Below, one piece after another: positions 42,928-52,295 of a stretch of DNA of 64,000 nucleotides. The position numbers and the translations under genes are program-made. Position 1 is the first letter of the stretch. Each line of letters begins with the position of its first letter. The notes beneath the pieces were generated by a model. The model saw nothing but the letters and a program-made list of their open reading frames with translations. It made no database searches and was not told the origin of the DNA. Origin of the DNA: Clostridia bacterium (GTDB lineage Bacteria > Bacillota > Clostridia > Christensenellales > SZUA-584); NCBI GenBank assembly GCA_018648645.1, contig JABGQS010000010.1, positions 1 through 64,000 of the forward strand, written 5' to 3'.

Positions 42928-44172
42928 ATGAACTATGTAATTATCGGAAATTCTGCGGCGGCGGTTGGGTGTATCGAAGGGCTGCGCAAAAACGATACAA
43001 AGGCGAGCATCACAGTCATTAGCGATGAGGTGCATCACGTGTATTCGCGTCCGCTGATTTCGTATTACTTGGCGGGAACGGTGACGCATGAGAACATGGT
43101 GTATCGCAAGGCTGATTTCTACGAGAAGATGAATGTGAAGACTATGCTTGGCAGCAAGGCAACTGCGATTGATGCGAAGAAAAAGGCTGTGACGCTGGAG
43201 AATGGCGAGACGGTCGGCTATGATAAGCTGCTGATTGCAACGGGATCGAGCGCGTTTGTACCACCGATTGACGGACTGGATAAGCAAAACAATGTGTTTA
43301 CGTTTTTGAAGTATGACAGCGCTCTGGATATAGAAAAGCTGATTGACAAGGACGCGAAGGTCGTTATTGTCGGTGCGGGACTGATTGGTCTCAAGGCGGC
43401 GGAAGGACTTGCGCCTGTGTCGGGAAGCGTGCATGTGGTTGAGATGGCGGATAGGGTGCTGCCTATGATACTTGACGAGCAGGGCGCGGCGCCTGTACAA
43501 GCAAAAATGCAAGAGAACGGCGTTACTTTTCACCTTGGCATCACGGCACAGAAAGTTGTCGACAAAGACCGCGTAGAAAAAGTTGTTTTGAAAGACGGCA
43601 CGGAAATTGCGTGCGATGTGCTGGTGATGGCTGTGGGCGTAAGACCGAATGTGGCGGAAGCGATGGCTGCTGGTGTGAAAGCAAATCGCGGAATACTCGT
43701 GGACGAGAATATGCGCACGAACGTGGATGATATATATGCGGCGGGTGACGTGACCGAAGCGGTGGATGTGACAACGGGCGAGCATAAGATTATGGCGCTG
43801 TGGCCAAACGCTTATTTGCAAGGACGTGCTGCGGCTTATGACATGTGTTCGGCAGAGCACGATTTTGACGGCGTGTTTCCTATGAACGCAGTCGGGTTCT
43901 TTGGACTGCCGATTATCACGGCGGGCGTGCAGGACGGCGAAGATATGCAAGTCTTGAGCACGGGCGAAAATGGCGAATCGAAGCGGTTTATTGTGAAGGA
44001 CGACATATTGGTGGGCATGATATTGGTGGGCGATGTGGACAGGGCAGGGATATATACGTATTTGATGAGTGAGAAAATACCGCTGTCGACGCTGACCAAA
44101 AAGCTGACGGACGATGATTTTGGGCTGATGGCGTTTGAGGAAGAGCAGAGAAACGAGCGTTTGAGCAGCTGA
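42928..44172 (+). CDS. NAD(P)/FAD-dependent oxidoreductase
   Basis: YVIIGNSAAAVGCIEGL; VVIVGAGLIGLKAAEGL; DDIYAAGDVTEA. Confidence 0.93.
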   Translation: MNYVIIGNSAAAVGCIEGLRKNDTKASITVISDEVHHVYSRPLISYYLAGTVTHENMVYRKADFYEKMNVKTMLGSKATAIDAKKKAVTLENGETVGYDKLLIATGSSAFVPPIDGLDKQNNVFTFLKYDSALDIEKLIDKDAKVVIVGAGLIGLKAAEGLAPVSGSVHVVEMADRVLPMILDEQGAAPVQAKMQENGVTFHLGITAQKVVDKDRVEKVVLKDGTEIACDVLVMAVGVRPNVAEAMAAGVKANRGILVDENMRTNVDDIYAAGDVTEAVDVTTGEHKIMALWPNAYLQGRAAAYDMCSAEHDFDGVFPMNAVGFFGLPIITAGVQDGEDMQVLSTGENGESKRFIVKDDILVGMILVGDVDRAGIYTYLMSEKIPLSTLTKKLTDDDFGLMAFEEEQRNERLSS

Positions 44173-44205
44173 GGCGGACGCGATAAATATAAGGGGAATT
44201 ATAAA

Positions 44206-44940
44206 ATGGAACTGGTTGCAAAGGGCGTTTATTACAGCGATCTGAATGAGCAGATAAAGCAAATTGCGCAAACACCGGGCGAAATAGACGTCAAGGAAGT
44301 TTTGGGGCACAGGTATATCGGTTGCGGGCTGACCAGCCACACTACGCTTAATGTTTTTGGCACGCTTGGGAACGACTCTGCGTGCTATATGGACGGCGCG
44401 ACATTGCAGGTTTACGGCAATGCGCAGGACGGTATCGCCAACACCATGAACGATGGGAAGCTGATTATTCACGGGAGCTGCGGCGATATTATAGGGTACG
44501 CGATGCGCGGCGGCGAGATGTTTATTGAAGGATATGCGGGGTACAGAGTCGGCATACACATGAAAGAGTATTACGAGAAGATACCGAAGATTGTTATCGG
44601 CAGCAAGGCCGGGGATTTTCTTGGTGAGTATATGGCGGGCGGGCGTATTGTTGTGCTGGGGCTGGGGCTGAAAGATAATGAAGAAGCGGCGGGCAGGTAC
44701 TTTGGCACGGGCATGCACGGCGGAGCGATGTATATACGCGGTCCGGTATGCGAAGCGCTGATGGGCGGCGAGATTGCGAAAAAAGAGCTTGATGCGGATG
44801 ACAAGGAGTTCCTCACGCAGACTGTGGCGGACTACGCAAGTTATTTTGACACCGACACCAGCGAGATAAAAATTGACGAGTTTAGCAAGTATCAGCCGAA
44901 AAGCGCGCGACCTTACGGCGAAATGTACGTGGGCGAGTAG
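44206..44940 (+). CDS. Glutamate synthase GXGXG (alpha-C) domain subunit
   Basis: Repeating GxxxGxxxG beta-helix (YMDGATLQVYGNAQDGIANTMNDGKLIIHGSCGDIIGYAMRGGEMFIEG). Confidence 0.92.
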   Translation: MELVAKGVYYSDLNEQIKQIAQTPGEIDVKEVLGHRYIGCGLTSHTTLNVFGTLGNDSACYMDGATLQVYGNAQDGIANTMNDGKLIIHGSCGDIIGYAMRGGEMFIEGYAGYRVGIHMKEYYEKIPKIVIGSKAGDFLGEYMAGGRIVVLGLGLKDNEEAAGRYFGTGMHGGAMYIRGPVCEALMGGEIAKKELDADDKEFLTQTVADYASYFDTDTSEIKIDEFSKYQPKSARPYGEMYVGE

Positions 44941-44966
44941 GTAATAAATTTGTTAGTGAATAGTGC

Positions 44967-44998
44967 AACCCCGGCAGATAATGTCGGGGTTTTTTTGT
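44967..44998 (+). terminator. Intrinsic terminator of glutamate synthase operon
   Basis: AACCCCG...CGGGGTT plus T run. Confidence 0.8.
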
Positions 44999-45012
44999 TT
45001 CGGAGAAAGGAT

Positions 45013-45080
45013 AAGACCCTTCGGCTACGCTCAGGGTGACAGGCTTGGGGCGTGCTGTGCTGTGCTCAGGGTGACAGAGT
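45013..45080. repeat. Degenerate dispersed repeat with CTTCGGCTACGCTCAGGGTGACA core
   Basis: GCTCAGGGTGACAG occurs at 45029 and 45064; minus reading gives CHPEHS...VTLSVAEGS-type peptide. Confidence 0.6.
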
Positions 45081-45219
45081 TGATTCGGCAGCTTCAATTA
45101 TATTAACTTTTTAATAACCTTTTTGCCATATGTTTGTATTCCTGAACACCAATAGATATAATTATTAAGTTCAATGAGTACTCAGTTAAGCATAAGTTCA
45201 TTTTTATAGGAGGTTGCAT

Positions 45220-45927
45220 ATGGCAAAAAATATGGTTCCCGATTGGTATTACAATGAATTTGAACAGATAGGCGTAGATTTTGGAAGTGTTGAGGAAGTT
45301 GAAAGCTATGATGAGAAAAGGAAGCATTTTAGGGATTCGCAGCAGGAGCTTGCGTATTTCGAAAAAGCAATCGGACTGAAACCTCATTTTGAGGTTTTGG
45401 AGATTGGCTGCGGTACTGCAGCGCTCGCCCTGGGTCTTGCGCGAAAATGCAAAGCGGTTACGGCAATCGATGTGTCAAAAACGATGCTTGAGTATGCGAA
45501 GGAAAAAGCCCGCGAGAAAGATGTCACTAATATATCGTTTGCAAACGCTGGATTTTTGACGTTTGAAAGCGAAACAAACTTTGATGCGATTGTAACGCAG
45601 GTTGCATTTCACCATTTGCCCGACTTTTGGAAAATGGTTGGTATTCAAAATATGTATGGTCTTTTGAAAGACGGAGGCGTTTTGTGTCTTAGAGACAGCA
45701 TACTTTCCTTCGACGTTAAAAAGCACAAAGAGTTTGTTGATGAATATGTAAGAATCACAGGGGAAAAAACGGGCGAGGAAATGGCAAACGAAGTGAAGGT
45801 TAATATTACGCAGGAGTATCCGACGCTTGATTGGATAATTGAAGGTATGCTGCGAAGAGCAGGATTCTCTATTAAGAAAGTTGATCGACATACCGGATAC
45901 ATCGCAACGTTCGTTTGCCAAAAGTAG
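45220..45927 (+). CDS. Class I SAM-dependent methyltransferase
   Basis: VLEIGCGTAALALGLARKCKAVTAIDVS; AGGAGG RBS before ATG 45220. Confidence 0.9.
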   Translation: MAKNMVPDWYYNEFEQIGVDFGSVEEVESYDEKRKHFRDSQQELAYFEKAIGLKPHFEVLEIGCGTAALALGLARKCKAVTAIDVSKTMLEYAKEKAREKDVTNISFANAGFLTFESETNFDAIVTQVAFHHLPDFWKMVGIQNMYGLLKDGGVLCLRDSILSFDVKKHKEFVDEYVRITGEKTGEEMANEVKVNITQEYPTLDWIIEGMLRRAGFSIKKVDRHTGYIATFVCQK

Positions 45928-46024
45928 TATAAACCTTGTATATGGATTTGTATTAAAGAAAGCAAATGTAAAAAAAATGTGCTATAATGTGTTTGGATAA
46001 TAACGCAAGAAGGAAGTAAACTAC

Positions 46025-47098
46025 ATGAGCGAGAAAAATGAGTTTTTGGATATTTCGTATTGTTATACCGGGAGGGTGAAAACACCGGCCGGTGAGATAC
46101 CGTCTGTTAGCACGGAGCTTGTCTTTAAAGACAGGTGCGACGCGTATAAAGCAAGGTGGGGTATAAAAAGAAGCGCTTACAGAGTGAAGCCCGCAGTTTA
46201 CGCTATCGGAGAGCCGAATGAGCACTCGCCGATGCTGGTAACTGCGAATTATAAGCTGACGTTTGATGTGGTCAGGCGAAGTATGGACGGACAAAACGCG
46301 TGGTTGATGGTTATTGACACCAAAGGCGTGAACGTGTGGTGCGCTGCCGGAAAAGGTACGTTTGGTACGAATGAAGTTATAAAGCGGATAAAGGAATTTA
46401 AAGTTGGCAGGATTATTGCGCACAAAAAGCTGATACTGCCTCAGCTCGGAGCAACCGGTGTTGCCGCGCACGAGGTGACTAAAGCCACCGGGTTTAAGGT
46501 GTTGTATGGACCTGTAGACAGCAAGGACTTGCCGGAATATATAAGCGAAGGCAACACGGCAACGCAGAAAATGAGAACGGTTAAGTTTGGCATCAGAGCG
46601 CGAATCGTTTTGACTCCGATTGAGCTGATGACTTCTTTAAAATACTGTCTGATTGCGTTGGCGTTCTTCTTCTTCTTTAACTGGATTGGCAGCGAAATGT
46701 TTTTTTCCAAGGCACTTCTGCTGGCGATACTGAGCACTATACCTTACCTTGGGGCGATTATCGTAGGTGCGGTTTTGGTGCCGGCGCTGTTGCCGTTTTT
46801 ACCGTTTAGAGCGTTTTCGCTAAAGGGTCTGGTTCTTGGCGCTGTGTATAGCGCGGTGCTGGTGCTGTTTTTGCAGACGCCGTTTTTGCTGGACAGGGGA
46901 ATCATGTTCCTCATCAGCAATCTACTTATAATCAACGCGCTGATCTCGTATTTGGCTCTGAACTTTACGGGGTCGAGCACGTATACGTCGTTTACGGGAG
47001 CTATCAAGGAAACTAAGCTCGCGGTGCTCATCATGCTGCCCGCCGCGATTGTCGGACTGCTGTTGATGATTGTCGATAAAATTGTTACGTTGGTTTAG
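46025..47098 (+). CDS. hgcA: Mercury methylation corrinoid protein HgcA
   Basis: Cap-helix motif NVWCAAGKGTFGT, YGPVDSKDLPEYI, C-terminal multi-TM domain, followed by hgcB-like gene. Confidence 0.92.
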   Translation: MSEKNEFLDISYCYTGRVKTPAGEIPSVSTELVFKDRCDAYKARWGIKRSAYRVKPAVYAIGEPNEHSPMLVTANYKLTFDVVRRSMDGQNAWLMVIDTKGVNVWCAAGKGTFGTNEVIKRIKEFKVGRIIAHKKLILPQLGATGVAAHEVTKATGFKVLYGPVDSKDLPEYISEGNTATQKMRTVKFGIRARIVLTPIELMTSLKYCLIALAFFFFFNWIGSEMFFSKALLLAILSTIPYLGAIIVGAVLVPALLPFLPFRAFSLKGLVLGAVYSAVLVLFLQTPFLLDRGIMFLISNLLIINALISYLALNFTGSSTYTSFTGAIKETKLAVLIMLPAAIVGLLLMIVDKIVTLV

Positions 47099-47109
47099 GA
47101 GGATAAATT

Positions 47110-47454
47110 ATGAAACATCGATATATAAAGAATGTTGCTACGCTGGAGCTGGATGAGGGCAAGTGCACGAACTGCGAGATCTGCATTGAGGTTTGTCCGC
47201 ACAACGTTTTTGATATGGTAAATCAGAATTTCACTGTTGATAAAAAGCTCGGTATCGTTGATTTGGATGCGTGCATGGAGTGCGGTGCGTGCGTGGTGAA
47301 CTGCCCATTTGGAGCGCTTGACGTGAATGCGGGCGTAGGGTGTGCTTATGCGGTTGTTCGGGGTATGATTATGAATACTGAGCCAAACTGTGACTGCAGC
47401 CCCGATGACGACGTTGACGCAGACGCGGGAGACGAGGAAAGCGGCTGTTGTTAA
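47110..47454 (+). CDS. hgcB: Mercury methylation ferredoxin HgcB
   Basis: CTNCEICIEVCP and CMECGACVVNCP clusters, VGCAYAV cysteine, terminal CC pair. Confidence 0.92.
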   Translation: MKHRYIKNVATLELDEGKCTNCEICIEVCPHNVFDMVNQNFTVDKKLGIVDLDACMECGACVVNCPFGALDVNAGVGCAYAVVRGMIMNTEPNCDCSPDDDVDADAGDEESGCC

Positions 47455-47510
47455 CCGGGACGCATTGCTCTCTAAGAAGAGTTCTTTTGGAAAGATAATT
47501 ACTAATAGAA

Positions 47511-47541
47511 AAAACCCCGACCGATGGTCCGGGTTTTTTTG
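47511..47541 (+). terminator. Intrinsic terminator after hgcB
   Basis: AACCCCGACC gat GGTCCGGGTT plus T7. Confidence 0.8.
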
Positions 47542-47561
47542 TGTTGAAATTTGGCTTGCAG

Positions 47562-48590
47562 CTATGCGCCGAAAACTATTTTGGTGGCGAAGATTGCGAT
47601 TACTGCCAGCAGAACTTCTACCGAGAAGCCGAGTATGAACGGCTTGATGCCGATGGCTTTGAACTTTTTAAAGTCTACGCCAAGACCGATTCCGGATAGA
47701 GCCAGCAGTATTATGAACTTGCTGATTTGCACGAGCGTGTCGCTTATCGCCGGTGTGAAAACGCCGACGCTGTTAAGCAGCGCGAACAACAGGAACCCGA
47801 GTATAAACATCGGGAATATTTTGATGATGTTGATCTTTTGCTTTTCGCCCGAACTCGCGGTTGCGTTTTTTCTGTAGAAGAAGGCAACGAGCAGAACGAC
47901 GGGTACGATCATGATGTTGCGGACGAGCTTTATGGTTGTTGCGACTTCGCCCGCTGCGTCGCTGTAAATGAAACCGGCCGCGACGACTTGGGACGTGTCG
48001 TTGATGGCTGTGCCTGCCCATGCGCCAAACCATGTGTCGCTCATAGAGAGAGCAGTGCCGATAAGCGGATAAGTCAGCACGCCGATTACGCCGAACAGCG
48101 TGACGATGCCGACCGCCATTGCGATTTCCTCATCCTTGGCTTCGATAAGCGGAGCTGCTGTGACGATGGCTGTGTTGCCGCAAATGCAAACGCCCACCGC
48201 GATGAGAATCTTGCGCCTAAGAGAGACACCGAGAAATTTGCCGATTAGAAAAACCAAACCGAACACTATGCAAATAAGTACAACGATAATGAGGATGCCT
48301 TTTGCGCCGAGAGACGCGACCTCTCCGAAGCTGATGCCTGCGCCCATCAAAATTATCGCAAGTTTCAGCAGTTTGCTGAGTCCGAGCTTGATACCTTTTG
48401 CGAAAATCTCTTTTTTGGGACGAAATATATTTGCTATCACTATGCCTAGGATTACCGCTATGAACACTTTACCTATGAACGAAGGCAGGTATTGTGCGAG
48501 AAATGTTGCCGCCAGTGCTATAACCAACAGCAGCAGCAATCCCGGTGCGTATGTGCTGAAAAGTTCCCTGATTTTATTAAGTATTTTCAA
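47562..48590 (-). CDS. YeiH/UPF0324 family putative exporter
   Basis: LAIILMGAGISFGEV; ICGNTAIVTAAPLIEAKDEEIAMAVGIVTLFG. Confidence 0.92.
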   Translation of the reverse strand: MKILNKIRELFSTYAPGLLLLLVIALAATFLAQYLPSFIGKVFIAVILGIVIANIFRPKKEIFAKGIKLGLSKLLKLAIILMGAGISFGEVASLGAKGILIIVVLICIVFGLVFLIGKFLGVSLRRKILIAVGVCICGNTAIVTAAPLIEAKDEEIAMAVGIVTLFGVIGVLTYPLIGTALSMSDTWFGAWAGTAINDTSQVVAAGFIYSDAAGEVATTIKLVRNIMIVPVVLLVAFFYRKNATASSGEKQKINIIKIFPMFILGFLLFALLNSVGVFTPAISDTLVQISKFIILLALSGIGLGVDFKKFKAIGIKPFILGFSVEVLLAVIAIFATKIVFGA

Positions 48591-48681
48591 AGTTAATCAC
48601 CTTCGTTAAGTATTCGCCAATAAGAAAGCTCGGCGCAAGAGACAGTTTGTCTCTTGCACCGCAATCTGCTAAATGTTCTGT

Positions 48682-49566
48682 TTACTCAAAGAACTCTCTT
48701 TTTTTGTATGGTACCATGTGTGCCTTGAACTCTGACAGTCTGCCAATTCGTGCAGTCCAGCCTGTGTTAGTCTCAAGCGTGCTGTCCATGATTGGAAGGA
48801 ATTCGTGCACTTCGGGCAGCATTGGAATGAACGTTTCGCCGTACGGTATGTCCATTCTTGTTCCCCAATAACCGTCGCACGCCTCTGCACGTTTTCTTGC
48901 GTAGTCGCCGTCGTAGCGCTGGCTTGCCAGACAGTCGAGCGCTTTTACTTTTCTGTCCACCACATCGGTGATGTCTACATAAACTCTCCATTGTGCAATG
49001 AAGCTTTGCGATAGGCTCCAAGGCTTTCCGTTGAGCGCGCCTACAAAGAAAACCTGTTTAACCTGATGCGGCGGCACCTTTTCGTCACGTGTCCACCGAG
49101 CGCCCGCTGCTTCGTTGCCGAGCAATACGATTTGACCGACGATTGGATGAGTTGTCAGCAAACCGCCGTCCTGCATCGGATGGTGAGTGATCAAAATGTC
49201 CGGCTTTAGCTCGCGAATGAGGTCTGCAACCTTTTTGATGGCGACTTCGTTAATGAGCAGAAGGTCGTCTTCTTCTTCAAAGAAGCGAACATCGGTGATG
49301 CCAAGCTCTTTGCCGGCTGCAATAATTTCGCGCTCTTTGTAACCTGTGATGGCGGCGCCGTCCATGCCTGCGAAAGCTTCGTTTCGCTCACCTTTGCTCT
49401 TTCTCTTTTCGTCGGTAAATAGTGCTGCGTGGCTTCTTGTGCCGCTTGTCATCAAGCACACGGTGACTTCGTCACCCCTCATTGCGTGATGGCAGAGCGT
49501 TCCGCCGGAATCGTCAAAAGCGTCACCCGGATGCGCACAGATCATCAGTATCTTTAGCTTTTTCAT
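48682..49566 (-). CDS. PIG-L/LmbE family deacetylase
   Basis: ILMICAHPGDAFDDSGGTLCHHAMRGDEVTVCLMT; ITHHPMQDGG. Confidence 0.9.
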   Translation of the reverse strand: MKKLKILMICAHPGDAFDDSGGTLCHHAMRGDEVTVCLMTSGTRSHAALFTDEKRKSKGERNEAFAGMDGAAITGYKEREIIAAGKELGITDVRFFEEEDDLLLINEVAIKKVADLIRELKPDILITHHPMQDGGLLTTHPIVGQIVLLGNEAAGARWTRDEKVPPHQVKQVFFVGALNGKPWSLSQSFIAQWRVYVDITDVVDRKVKALDCLASQRYDGDYARKRAEACDGYWGTRMDIPYGETFIPMLPEVHEFLPIMDSTLETNTGWTARIGRLSEFKAHMVPYKKREFFE

Positions 49567-49693
49567 GGAAATACCTCCGTTTATTATTTACCTTGACTAT
49601 AACAAAATCCCGGAGAAAAGAAATATCGCGGCACGACATCTTTGACACCGGTGTGTCACAATCTATGACAAGAAGCGGTTTTGGGTGTGTTGT

Positions 49694-50614
49694 CTAAGCC
49701 TTTTTGCGAAAGTCTACCGGCGTTATGCCGACGTAGTTTTTGAACGAGGCGGAGAAGCTGGCTCGGGAGGAGTAGCCGACTTGGTAAGCGATTTGCTCGA
49801 CAGAGAGGTCGCCCGCTGCCAATAGTTCTTTCGCCATTTCGATGCGCGTCATGATGAGCTTTTCGCGGTAGGTGATGCCAAAGTAACTTTTTATCAGGCG
49901 CTCTGCCTGGCGCCGGCTTAAGTGGATGTGCGCTGCCAAAGAATCGAGCAGCTTATTATCCTGCATGTTTTCGGCGAAGTATTTCTCGATTTTGATGAGG
50001 TCTTTCATTCGCAAATCGGTGTCGGTGTCCTGTATCTGCTCTTTTTTGATAAGTTTGATGTCGTCTGCGTTGTCTTGAATGTGCAGATTGACCGTTCGCA
50101 GGCAGCCGATTATCAGCAGCTCCAACAGCGATTTGATAGCGCCGAAGCAGCCGATATCTTGGCGTTTGAGCTCGTGCTTGATTTTCTCCATAATCGAGAA
50201 GCAGTCGTTTACGTCCTCGCAGCGGATTAGCGAGAGTTTTGACAATTGGTGAAAAACCTCGTCGAACTCTACAGTCTCGCGGCTTGGCTGTGTTTCGAGA
50301 ATGGGGTCGAAGGAAAAGCGAAAGCTGTAGGCAACGTTCTCGTCCGCGTTCTCGTAGACCACGTTGTGGTACTGTTTTGGTCCGATGAGCACCATTGTGT
50401 TTTTGTGTGCGGCGACGCTGTCGTTATCGATTTTGAGTTGTCCCGTATTAAGATTGATTAGAAACACTTCGTAGAAAGCGTGGTTGTGCCGCTGCGATTT
50501 AAGCAGGTGTTTGGAGGATACCGCGTTTATGTTTACGATAACAGAAAAGCGGTATCCGTATAGGTCGATCTCGAGAAAGTGACCCGTGAAGAAGTTCTCT
50601 GTGTTTTGTTGCAT
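49694..50614 (-). CDS. AraC family transcriptional regulator
   Basis: C-terminal LLAAGDLSVEQIAYQVGYSSRASFSASFKNYVGITPVDFRK. Confidence 0.93.
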   Translation of the reverse strand: MQQNTENFFTGHFLEIDLYGYRFSVIVNINAVSSKHLLKSQRHNHAFYEVFLINLNTGQLKIDNDSVAAHKNTMVLIGPKQYHNVVYENADENVAYSFRFSFDPILETQPSRETVEFDEVFHQLSKLSLIRCEDVNDCFSIMEKIKHELKRQDIGCFGAIKSLLELLIIGCLRTVNLHIQDNADDIKLIKKEQIQDTDTDLRMKDLIKIEKYFAENMQDNKLLDSLAAHIHLSRRQAERLIKSYFGITYREKLIMTRIEMAKELLAAGDLSVEQIAYQVGYSSRASFSASFKNYVGITPVDFRKKA

Positions 50615-50645
50615 AGTGTGTCTCCTAAATTATCGTTGTCTCCCG

Positions 50646-52163
50646 CTAAGTCGAAGATGGAGATGGCGACGGTGACGGCGACGGGGTTGGCGATGGTGAC
50701 GGTGACGGGGTCGGCGGCGGGGTTGGCGGTATTTCGATGAGATCCTCGATTGTCTCGATGAGCAGCGTCATCAAAGCGAGCTGCTCGTTCATCTCGTCAG
50801 TATCTTGGTTTATCAGCACAAACTCTGCCATTGCGATGCGCTCTTCTATGAACGTGTAGTCCTCCAGCAAAGCAAAGAACTCGAAGTACTCTATCGGGTC
50901 TTGCCCTTGCCCCGGCGGGGTTAGCGTGTAGACGTAGCCGAGCAGCTCCGCGTTGCTGATCAGAAGCTGTTTGGTGTCTAGAATGGCTTTCTCAAGGTTG
51001 ATGCGTGCCATGTCGTTTTTGACGAACTCGAGGCTGTATTCCCAGTTGATGCTTGGTGTGACATTGAAGATTTCACGCACGACAAATTCTGTGTATTCGT
51101 GGTCGAGCACGTAGTATTTGGACGCGTTGTATGCCGGCATGTATTCGCCCTTCAGCGTGTATCGGTCGAGGTCAGTCGTAAGGTCGAGGTCGAGCGCGAA
51201 CAGTGAAAGCGCGACGATTTGCTCGAAGTTGAGGTTGGTCATAATCTGCGAGTTCAGCGTGTTATAAATCTGCGGGATTTGTGCAATCTTGGATTCGCTT
51301 TTCATTTGGTTGAACACTTCCATCAACAGTCGCTGCTGGCGGTCTATGCGGTATATATCTGAGCTTGACGTGATGCCTTTGCGCGCGCGCATGTAATCGA
51401 GCACGGCTTGACCGTCTAGGTGTTGGTAGCCTGTGTCGAGGTGGCGTCCGTTCATGTCGATTTCGTAGTCGACATCGTACCAAACGCCGCCGATGATGTC
51501 CACGATGTCTTTGACTGCCTGCATCTCTACCGCGATGTAGTAGTCTACGGGGATGCCGCCGATGCAGTCGCTGACTGTTTTCATCATGCCCGCAAATCCG
51601 CTGCCGTCTGCGCCGCCTGCGCTCATGAACGCGCCGTTGATTTTCCATTTAGCGTCGGTGAACGCGATGTCGGCATAGCTGTCGCGAGGGATGCTGAGCA
51701 TGTCTGCCTCGCCCGTTTTGAAGTTGATGCTGAGCAGCAGTATGGTGTCTGTGCGATACGTCGCCCAAGCTTCGCGCTCGATGCTGTAGTCGATGCCGGT
51801 TATAAGCACGTTGACGCGGTCAGCCATGAAGTCGTAGTCTGCGCTTTGCTCGAGAAGCTCTCGCGGCGAAAGCGTTATGGTCGGCTGCGGCGTTATGGTT
51901 TGCGGTGCGCCGGATGTGTCGGCAGTCTGCTGTTGCGAAGCGATTGGCTGAGACACGGCTGCCGCGGGTGTGTTGTCAAACGCGGCAGTCGGGTTGATGG
52001 CGGTGCGAAAAACAAACCGAACTACAAAGACGACGCCGATTATCAAAAGGATCAACAGAGCCCAAATGAGAACCTTTAATGCAGTGACGGGGGCGCCGAA
52101 AAGTCTTGATTTGCGTTTCTTTTTATTGTTTGCGACGTAGCGTTTTTCGTTTTGCTCTTCCAT
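50646..52163 (-). CDS. LCP family protein with Pro/Ser/Thr-rich C-terminus
   Basis: DRVNVLITGIDYS, YRTDTILLLSINFKTGEADMLSIPRDSY, MRARKGI...RIDRQQRLL; PPTPSPSPSPTPSPSPSPSPSST tail. Confidence 0.9.
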   Translation of the reverse strand: MEEQNEKRYVANNKKKRKSRLFGAPVTALKVLIWALLILLIIGVVFVVRFVFRTAINPTAAFDNTPAAAVSQPIASQQQTADTSGAPQTITPQPTITLSPRELLEQSADYDFMADRVNVLITGIDYSIEREAWATYRTDTILLLSINFKTGEADMLSIPRDSYADIAFTDAKWKINGAFMSAGGADGSGFAGMMKTVSDCIGGIPVDYYIAVEMQAVKDIVDIIGGVWYDVDYEIDMNGRHLDTGYQHLDGQAVLDYMRARKGITSSSDIYRIDRQQRLLMEVFNQMKSESKIAQIPQIYNTLNSQIMTNLNFEQIVALSLFALDLDLTTDLDRYTLKGEYMPAYNASKYYVLDHEYTEFVVREIFNVTPSINWEYSLEFVKNDMARINLEKAILDTKQLLISNAELLGYVYTLTPPGQGQDPIEYFEFFALLEDYTFIEERIAMAEFVLINQDTDEMNEQLALMTLLIETIEDLIEIPPTPPPTPSPSPSPTPSPSPSPSPSST

Positions 52164-52295
52164 TGCCCAGTATACCTCTATTCGGATAATATCATATCAC
52201 AATTGGCGCGTTTTCTCATCAAGCGGTGTGATTTGGGTTTGAAGTAAAAAAGGGAAGCAGATTTACGCTTCCCTTTCTATTGGTTGCTTTGGTGT

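Noticed and set aside
42901-44718. 605 aa minus ORF opposite the FAD oxidoreductase
   Set aside because: Long antisense shadow ORF with biased composition (H/R/N rich), no family motifs; the plus frame is a clear oxidoreductase.
48635-48657. GCAAGAGACA-GTT-TGTCTCTTGC hairpin between PIG-L and yeiH
   Set aside because: Perfect inverted repeat but no good T tract in either direction and no further support; probably a weak terminator, not listed as a feature.
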